Assembly: GCF_008933165.1 (NCBI RefSeq)
Contig: NZ_WBVQ01000001.1
Coordinates: 1,116,001-1,180,000, forward strand
Length of the DNA stretch: 64,000 nt
Direction of reading: 5' to 3'
Source: Phaeocystidibacter marisrubri
Lineage (GTDB): Bacteria > Bacteroidota > Bacteroidia > Flavobacteriales > Schleiferiaceae
Part shown: positions 58,696-64,000 of the stretch, piece after piece
Layout of the letters: every line of letters begins with the position of its first letter
How positions within the stretch are numbered: the first letter of the stretch is position 1
Translations under genes and position numbers: made by a program
Notes under the pieces: model-generated
Told to the model about the DNA's origin: nothing
Database searches by the model: none
What the model saw: the letters and a program-made list of their open reading frames with translations, nothing else

Positions 58696-60690
58696 ATGGA
58701 GCTACCAATGCTCACCGATATTGTCATCATCCTTGGAATTTCGGTTCCACTCATTCTACTTTTTCAGCGATTTCGCCTTCCCTCTATCCTCGGCCTCCTG
58801 CTAGCGGGAATTATTGTGGGACCATCGGGATTGAGTTTGGTGCATTCTGTACACGATGTGGAAGTGATGAGCGAGATCGGAGTAATCTTCCTATTGTTCG
58901 TCATTGGTATTGAATTCTCCCTCGGACAACTCGCTCAGATCAAGCGAACGGTTTTTGTAGGTGGATCAGTGCAGATGTTCCTGACCATTGCAGTGGTCAC
59001 AGGAATTGCCGTAACATGGGGATTGGATATCAACAAAGCCATCTTTATGGGCTTCTTGTTTGCCTTGAGCTCTACAGCAATCGTCCTTAAGTTGCTTCAG
59101 GAACAAGGAGCAGTACACACTCCACATGGACGAGTTGCCGTGGCCATTCTGATCTTCCAAGACATCATGGTGGTTCCACTGATGCTGGTCACTCCTATGC
59201 TTGCTGGACAAAGTGAGAATTGGATGCTTGAAGTGGGAATCTTACTTATTAAAGTCCTCACTGTAATTGCCATCACTTGGGTACTCGCGCGCTATGTGGT
59301 TCCATTTATTCTAGATCGAGTGGTAAGAACGAAGAATAAGGAGCTGTTCATTCTCACCTTGGTGGTCATCTGTTTTGCCACGGCGTGGATGACATCAGCA
59401 GTAGGGTTGAGTTTGGCCTTGGGTGCCTTTTTTGCAGGACTCATTATCTCCGAGTCTTCTTACAGTCATCAAGCCACTGCGAACATTCTCCCCTTCCGAG
59501 AAATCTTTATCAGTTTCTTCTTTGTATCCATTGGGATGCTTCTCGATATCGGATTTTTCTTCACCCATATTCATTGGGTGATCCTCCTGTCGGTTGCCAC
59601 TTTTATGGTAAAGGGAATTGTTTCGGCCATAGCTGCCGCAATTCTTCGCTACCCTGCTAGAACGGTCATACTAAGTGGAATGACTCTATTCCAAGTAGGT
59701 GAATTTGCCTTTGTGCTGAGTGCGGCTGGACTCACATACAATTTGTTGAGTGAAGAAGCCTACCAATTGTTCCTCGCTGTCTCTATCCTAACCATGGCGG
59801 GTACTCCTTTCGTGATGAAATACGAGGTAAAGATCAGCGACAGAATACTTCGCAGAGCTCTGCCTAGAACAGTTAGAAAACGATTGGACAGCATTGCAAA
59901 ACTCAAAGGGGCTTCCGAACAAAAGAACGGGGATGAACTAAAAGATCACCTGATTATCATCGGATATGGTATCAATGGGAAGAATGTGGCCAAAGCCGCT
60001 AGAAGTGCAGAAATCCCTTATGTCATTTTGGAGTTAGACCCCGATTTATTGGAAGAAGCTAAAGCGGACGGACAACCGATTCACTTTGGAGATGCTACTG
60101 ATAATCACACACTTTCTCACTTTAACCTTCCCTTTGCTCGGGTTATTGTAATCGCTATAAGCGACCAAGAGGCAACACGTAAGATCTTGAAGAATATCCG
60201 CATGTTCACGGAAACGGCTCACGTAATTGTCCGAACACGACATGTAAAAGAGATTGAACAGATTGTGAAGCTCGGTGCCGATGAAGTAATTCCTGAAGAG
60301 TTTGAAACCTCCATTGAAATCTTCACCAAGGTTTTGAGGAAGTACCTGATTCCAACCGATGAAATTGAGGCCTTTACCAATCAAATCCGATCGGGTAACT
60401 ACCAAATGCTTCGATCCGCTGGAGCGATGGTGAATACCAATAGCTTATCCATTCCAGAATTAGAGATTGCGACGTTACGCGTATATCAAATGAAGAATGA
60501 CATTGTGGGTAAAACCCTAGTTGAGTCCAATGTTCGCGTGCGTTTCGGACTTAATATCTTGGCGATTCAACGTGGGAATCGCTATCTTACGAATCTAACG
60601 CCGGACACTACTATAGAGCAAGACGACCTCCTGTATGTGGTAGGTGCTCCGAATCAAATTGCATCAATAAACCAATATTTCAACTACTAA
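58696..60690 (+). CDS. CPA2-type cation:proton antiporter with TrkA domains
   Basis: A 664-residue protein of the KefB/RosB type. About 12 transmembrane helices fill residues 1-385 (e.g. GLLLAGIIVGPSGLSL, LFALSSTAIVLKLL). An NAD-binding TrkA-N domain follows (HLIIIGYGINGKNVAKAA, about 415-530) and a TrkA-C domain ends the protein. It probably exports K+ or Na+ in exchange for protons under nucleotide control. It is 12 bases after the TRIC gene and 14 bases before the MscS gene, so an ion-homeostasis operon is likely. Confidence 0.92.
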   Translation: MELPMLTDIVIILGISVPLILLFQRFRLPSILGLLLAGIIVGPSGLSLVHSVHDVEVMSEIGVIFLLFVIGIEFSLGQLAQIKRTVFVGGSVQMFLTIAVVTGIAVTWGLDINKAIFMGFLFALSSTAIVLKLLQEQGAVHTPHGRVAVAILIFQDIMVVPLMLVTPMLAGQSENWMLEVGILLIKVLTVIAITWVLARYVVPFILDRVVRTKNKELFILTLVVICFATAWMTSAVGLSLALGAFFAGLIISESSYSHQATANILPFREIFISFFFVSIGMLLDIGFFFTHIHWVILLSVATFMVKGIVSAIAAAILRYPARTVILSGMTLFQVGEFAFVLSAAGLTYNLLSEEAYQLFLAVSILTMAGTPFVMKYEVKISDRILRRALPRTVRKRLDSIAKLKGASEQKNGDELKDHLIIIGYGINGKNVAKAARSAEIPYVILELDPDLLEEAKADGQPIHFGDATDNHTLSHFNLPFARVIVIAISDQEATRKILKNIRMFTETAHVIVRTRHVKEIEQIVKLGADEVIPEEFETSIEIFTKVLRKYLIPTDEIEAFTNQIRSGNYQMLRSAGAMVNTNSLSIPELEIATLRVYQMKNDIVGKTLVESNVRVRFGLNILAIQRGNRYLTNLTPDTTIEQDDLLYVVGAPNQIASINQYFNY

Positions 60691-60704
60691 AAAACCAATC
60701 GTTT

Positions 60705-61538
60705 ATGGAAGACCAGGTAGACAATTTAGCAGCTGTAAAAGACGCAGCCATAACTTTCCTCTTTGACGCTGGTCCGAGTGTATTGCTCGCCATTGTCACC
60801 CTTATTATTGGAGCATGGTTGATTAAGTTCTTGTCAAAGAGCTTTGGCAAACTCATGGTTAAACGCAATGTAGATGAGAGCTTGCGCGGATTCCTCGCTG
60901 GCATCGTCCGATTTACATTGTGGATTATGCTATTGATTTCAGTAGCATCAACGGTTGGAATTCAGACCACCTCTTTCGTTGCAGTGATTGGTGCTGCTGG
61001 TTTGGCCATTGGCTTAGCTTTGCAAGGAAGTCTATCCAATTTTGCAGGGGGTGTACTCATCCTATTGTTCAAGCCTTTCCGCGTCGGAGATTTGATTGAA
61101 GCCAATGGAGAAGTTGGAACCGTTAAGAAAATTGATGTACTCCACACTATTGTCTACACCGTAACCAACAAGGAGATTATCATGCCGAATGGACCGGTTG
61201 CGAATAACACCATTGTTAACATTGGTAGACAACCTGTTAGAAGGGTAGATTTCTCTGTGGGTATTGCCTACAACGCAAGTGTAAAGGAAGCGCGTAAAGT
61301 GATTCTTGCCGTTCTAGAAGCGGATAGCAGGATTCACAACGATCCAGCACCGGTTGTTAAATTGATGAATCTTGGTGATAGCTCTCTTGACTTAACGGTT
61401 AGAGCCTGGTGCGACACCGCACAGTACTGGGATGTATTCTTCGACAATCTAGAGGCCATTAAGGAGGCTCTGGATGAAGCTGGAATCGGCATTCCTTTCC
61501 CTCAAAGAGATGTTCACATTATTAGTCAGCCTAAATAA
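60705..61538 (+). CDS. Small-conductance mechanosensitive channel, MscS family
   Basis: A 277-residue membrane protein with three N-terminal helices. The pore helix has the Gly/Ala pattern AAGLAIGLALQGSLSNFAGG, followed by the beta domain (FKPFRVGDLIEANGEVGTV). It opens on membrane tension to release solutes in hypo-osmotic shock. It is the last of three linked ion-transport genes and ends before a strong terminator. Confidence 0.93.
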   Translation: MEDQVDNLAAVKDAAITFLFDAGPSVLLAIVTLIIGAWLIKFLSKSFGKLMVKRNVDESLRGFLAGIVRFTLWIMLLISVASTVGIQTTSFVAVIGAAGLAIGLALQGSLSNFAGGVLILLFKPFRVGDLIEANGEVGTVKKIDVLHTIVYTVTNKEIIMPNGPVANNTIVNIGRQPVRRVDFSVGIAYNASVKEARKVILAVLEADSRIHNDPAPVVKLMNLGDSSLDLTVRAWCDTAQYWDVFFDNLEAIKEALDEAGIGIPFPQRDVHIISQPK

Positions 61539-61567
61539 GCTGATTTTCACGAAATAGACCTGCAATT

Positions 61568-61593
61568 GTCCCGGCCCAGTGCCGGGACTTTTT
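61568..61593 (+). terminator. Intrinsic terminator after the ion-transport operon
   Basis: GTCCCGGC (61568-61575) pairs with GCCGGGAC (61581-61588), followed by five Ts. Confidence 0.9.
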
Positions 61594-61595
61594 GT

Positions 61596-62585
61596 TTACA
61601 TGAAATAGAAATCCTCTCCAGCCTCCATTCCCCTCTCTTCTAGAGCCTCTTGAATGAGAGGGCCACCCACTCTATTTCTAACCGTAATCAAAAAGAAAGC
61701 TCCTTTCAGTTTCAACCCTTCATCTATAGAGAGTAAGGGTAATTCTTTCCATGTTCCCGAAGTGAAATCCACAAACCCGGCTACAGGCAAGCCTGATTCA
61801 GTAAGTCGCATGTGCCAATCTCTAGCATTCCTGCTCTTACCCCAAATGTAAACGGGTCGATTCTCAAATCGAGAAGCCCATTCTCTTCGGAGGTAATCCA
61901 GTTTTACTTCACTAAATGCAGAGTCAGAATAATCAGAGTGATTTCGAGTGAGTCTGTGAGAATGATCCCTCCACACCAGCCCCACTCTATTCAACTTTGC
62001 CATCTTCACTCCTCCTTCAAACAATCTCAACCAAAATTCATAATCTTCTGGAACGCCAACTTTGTAATCTCCAAAACGCTCTATTGCACTCTTTCTATAA
62101 CAAGCCGAAGGATTAACAATTGGGGAATCTCTGTATCGATGGGCATACATCAACTTATGCGTCATCAAACCATTGCACCAATCTACATATAGCTTATAAC
62201 CATCTTGACGAAAGTCGGCGTCGGTGAGTTCCACCTTCGTACAAACAACGTCGAACTCGGGATGTGCCTCCAAAAACTCCAATTGGGCTTTCAATCGATC
62301 TGGGCTGCACAAGTCATCCGAATCCATTCTTGCGATATATTTTGTGGAACAATGCTGTAAACCCACATTTGCTGCTTCCGCAATTCCACGATTTTCGTCC
62401 AAATGAATCACCTTCACTCTTGAATCGCGAATGGAATTTGTGTATTCCTCCGTCCCATCGGTTGAACCATCATTCACAAGAATGAGTTCCAAATCGACAC
62501 CTTCACTCCGCAATACGGAATTGACAGCATCGGGTAAATACTGCCGAGAATTATACGTGCAAAGAAGAACGGAGAGTTCGGGCAT
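61596..62585 (-). CDS. Family 2 glycosyltransferase
   Basis: A 329-residue GT-A-fold glycosyltransferase. The nucleotide-binding start ELSVLLCTYNSRQYLPDAV and ILVNDGSTDGTEEY, the metal-binding ARMDSDD, and the catalytic GVPEDYEFWLRL are typical of GT2. The last 80 residues (PVYIWGKSRNARDW onward) look like a small nucleotide-binding-type appendage. It would add sugars to surface polysaccharide or glycolipid. No other glycan genes adjoin. Confidence 0.9.
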   Translation of the reverse strand: MPELSVLLCTYNSRQYLPDAVNSVLRSEGVDLELILVNDGSTDGTEEYTNSIRDSRVKVIHLDENRGIAEAANVGLQHCSTKYIARMDSDDLCSPDRLKAQLEFLEAHPEFDVVCTKVELTDADFRQDGYKLYVDWCNGLMTHKLMYAHRYRDSPIVNPSACYRKSAIERFGDYKVGVPEDYEFWLRLFEGGVKMAKLNRVGLVWRDHSHRLTRNHSDYSDSAFSEVKLDYLRREWASRFENRPVYIWGKSRNARDWHMRLTESGLPVAGFVDFTSGTWKELPLLSIDEGLKLKGAFFLITVRNRVGGPLIQEALEERGMEAGEDFYFM

Positions 62586-62689
62586 ATTTTAAAGGAATTC
62601 CTGTGAAGGTACGTTCATGGCGGATTTTAACACTCGATCCAGTATTTTTTTTAGGGATCGCTGAGGGTAATATGTGATATTATACTTAC

Positions 62690-62808
62690 ATTGAACATCA
62701 AGTGTAAAGCGAGTGCTATTTATAGCGCAACCGCACCGATGTACCGCGAGTGCATGAACAACAACCAAAGGTGCAAGAGTCCCCGTCTGAACAGCGGGGA
62801 CTTTTTTT
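62690..62808 (+). ncRNA. Candidate small non-coding RNA, unclassified
   Basis: The 221-base spacer between two leftward genes holds a plus-strand terminator with no ORF before it. Upstream, GCTA-TTTA-TAGC (near 62715) and GCAC/GTGC (near 62733-62753) arms could fold. No clear consensus promoter is seen, and no short ORF ends before the terminator. The 5' end is a guess. Alternatively, the hairpin could be a 3' element of the permease transcript, but it has no minus-strand U-tract. Confidence 0.35.
62778..62808 (+). terminator. Intrinsic terminator of the candidate RNA
   Basis: AGTCCCCG (62778-62785) pairs with CGGGGACT (62795-62802), followed by a run of seven Ts on the plus strand. The T-run overlaps the end of the permease gene on the other strand. 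Confidence 0.78.
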
Positions 62809-64000
62809 ATTCTGCCCTTAGAGCATCTACTGGTTTCACTCTCACCGCTCTCGTCGCTGGTAGCAATCCTGCAATCACTCCAAAGAGCACCAAAATACCC
62901 ATTGCCATCAATACGGTTGGAAGACTTACAGAAGGATGAAGGAACGTGGGTATGCTATCCCCGATTTGTGTATCGATCAATGCCATCAACCAAGTTCCAA
63001 ACATAATCCCCAGAAATCCAGCAATCAGTGTGAGAATGAGGGACTCACTCATAATTTGAACGATGATGGACCTCGGTGTTGCTCCAAGTGCTCTTCTAAC
63101 CCCCAATTCTTGCGTGCGTTCTTTTACCACTACAAGCATGATATTACTCACACCAATTGCGCCTGCCATCAAACTGAAGATGCTCACGAATAGCGACAAT
63201 CCCTTGATTCCCATGAAGAGACCCTGCAATTTTACATACTCTGTTTGCATACTCCACGATCCGAATGCGCGTGTATCCTCTGGATGTATGGTATGATTGA
63301 CCGCTAGAACTTTTTTGACTTCGGCTTGAACATCCTCCATATTCACGTGATCATGCCCTAACATACTAATCCATCCAACAACGTCTCCGTAATTGAAGGC
63401 TCTTTGGAAAGTTGTGAAAGGAACGAATATAGACTTCTGATCTTCCTCTGCTCGCTCCCCGGTTAAGAGCGTTTCATAAACCCCTACGACGGTAAAATAC
63501 ACTCCATTAATCTGGATACTATTACCAATGATTTCTTCATTTCTATCGTACATCATATCGGCAACACGCTTGCCAATGATGCAGATTTTTCGCTTCTCCA
63601 AGAGATCCGATTGATTCATCCAACGCCCTTGAGAAATGGCCTTGGGTTCAATTTCCATGTACTCAGGAATATCCCCATAAACGGTGAACGCTCCCGTCTT
63701 ATCCTTGTGAATCACGTTGTTTGTTCCGCGATATCCCCCCAATTGATTGCGGGGACAAATCAGTTTGAGGTCGGGGATTTTATTATACAGGATCTGAATG
63801 TCATCGTTTCGCATATTGAAATACCGACCGCGCTGAAATCCTTTATACGGCATATTCGTGCGTTGCGTCCACAGAAAAGTACTGTTGCTCGCAAAGTTCC
63901 CCATATCCTGCATGATTCCATTTTGAAGCCCCTGACCCGAAGCCATCATGATAATGAGAAGTGCAATACCCCAGGCTACACCAAACCCCGTAAGAATGGT
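62807..64000 (-). CDS. MacB-type ABC transporter permease (5' end outside window)
   Basis: At least 397 residues of an ABC permease of the MacB/FtsX type. The frame stays open to the window edge (TILTGFGVAWGIALLIIMMASGQGLQNG reading leftward), so the start lies to the right. The N-terminal helix is followed by a large periplasmic MacB_PCD-like region and then three helices of the FtsX domain (VSIFSLMAGAIGVSNIMLVVVKERTQELGVRRALGA). The protein ends PVDALRAE, as such permeases do. It would work with an ATPase and adaptor outside the window. The exported compound is unknown. Confidence 0.9.
   Translation of the reverse strand, partial: TILTGFGVAWGIALLIIMMASGQGLQNGIMQDMGNFASNSTFLWTQRTNMPYKGFQRGRYFNMRNDDIQILYNKIPDLKLICPRNQLGGYRGTNNVIHKDKTGAFTVYGDIPEYMEIEPKAISQGRWMNQSDLLEKRKICIIGKRVADMMYDRNEEIIGNSIQINGVYFTVVGVYETLLTGERAEEDQKSIFVPFTTFQRAFNYGDVVGWISMLGHDHVNMEDVQAEVKKVLAVNHTIHPEDTRAFGSWSMQTEYVKLQGLFMGIKGLSLFVSIFSLMAGAIGVSNIMLVVVKERTQELGVRRALGATPRSIIVQIMSESLILTLIAGFLGIMFGTWLMALIDTQIGDSIPTFLHPSVSLPTVLMAMGILVLFGVIAGLLPATRAVRVKPVDALRAE

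Noticed and set aside
62691-62939. Plus-strand 82-residue ORF through the candidate small RNA
   Set aside because: It reads through the terminator and into the antisense of the permease gene.

Overview
The window comes from a member of the Bacteroidota, most likely the class Flavobacteriia. The evidence is direct. Several proteins carry type IX secretion (T9SS) C-terminal sorting domains. A 3,324-residue PKD-repeat adhesin is followed by a PorP/SprF partner. There is an exosortase F locus, an S46 dipeptidyl-peptidase of DPP11 type, a HYC_CC_PP/HMA/TonB receptor metal cluster, and promoters matching the Bacteroidota consensus (TTG, about 19 bases, TAnnTTTG). Shine-Dalgarno sequences are generally not visible. 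I saw no tRNA, rRNA, CRISPR array, insertion sequence or prophage. The species cannot be named from this window.

Layout. 1-5.2 kb: the 3' part of dnaA, then a tight run of LMW phosphatase, RsmI-like methyltransferase, DUF3820 and outer-membrane protein, ending in mnmE. 5.2-12 kb: a T9SS-exported beta-propeller protein, facing a three-gene module (secreted ankyrin protein, DUF2271 protein, PepSY-flavodoxin-FNR fusion) that looks like a trans-membrane electron pathway. 12-18.4 kb: a short-chain dehydrogenase, a probable minus-strand non-coding RNA, small enzymes, an AlbA_2 protein and a hybrid histidine kinase with about five PAS domains. 18.6-30.8 kb: the giant adhesin, its PorP/SprF partner, and exosortase F with its associated membrane protein. 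30.9-34.1 kb: two paralogous outer-membrane barrels flanking a Wzi/RemB-like protein. 34.2-38.8 kb: a small unknown protein, a histidine kinase and the metal-uptake cluster. 38.9-47.9 kb: a DsbA/FrnE protein, a GlsA/GlsB-like lipid pair, membrane and cell-envelope proteins, xseAB, and two tandem T9SS cargo paralogues. 48-57 kb: a VanX-type lipoprotein, two tiny paralogous ORFs, sucD, DPP11, a TlpA lipoprotein, a VWA-like membrane protein, fabG and a SPOR-like protein. 57.3-64 kb: an RRM protein, a VOC protein, three ion-transport proteins, a glycosyltransferase, a possible plus-strand non-coding RNA and the 3' part of a MacB-type permease.

How the genes work together. Much of the window serves the cell surface: T9SS cargo, surface adhesion or gliding, outer-membrane barrels, TonB-dependent metal uptake, extracytoplasmic peptide digestion, amino-acid lipid synthesis and redox chemistry outside the cytoplasm. 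Housekeeping genes (dnaA, mnmE, xseAB, sucD, fabG) are interspersed. The least explained items are the two small paralogous ORFs at 48.7-49.1 kb, the two terminator-ended non-coding transcripts (about 13.0 and 62.75 kb), the candidate flavinylation site in the DUF2271 protein, and the exact 1,350-base super-repeat inside the adhesin.
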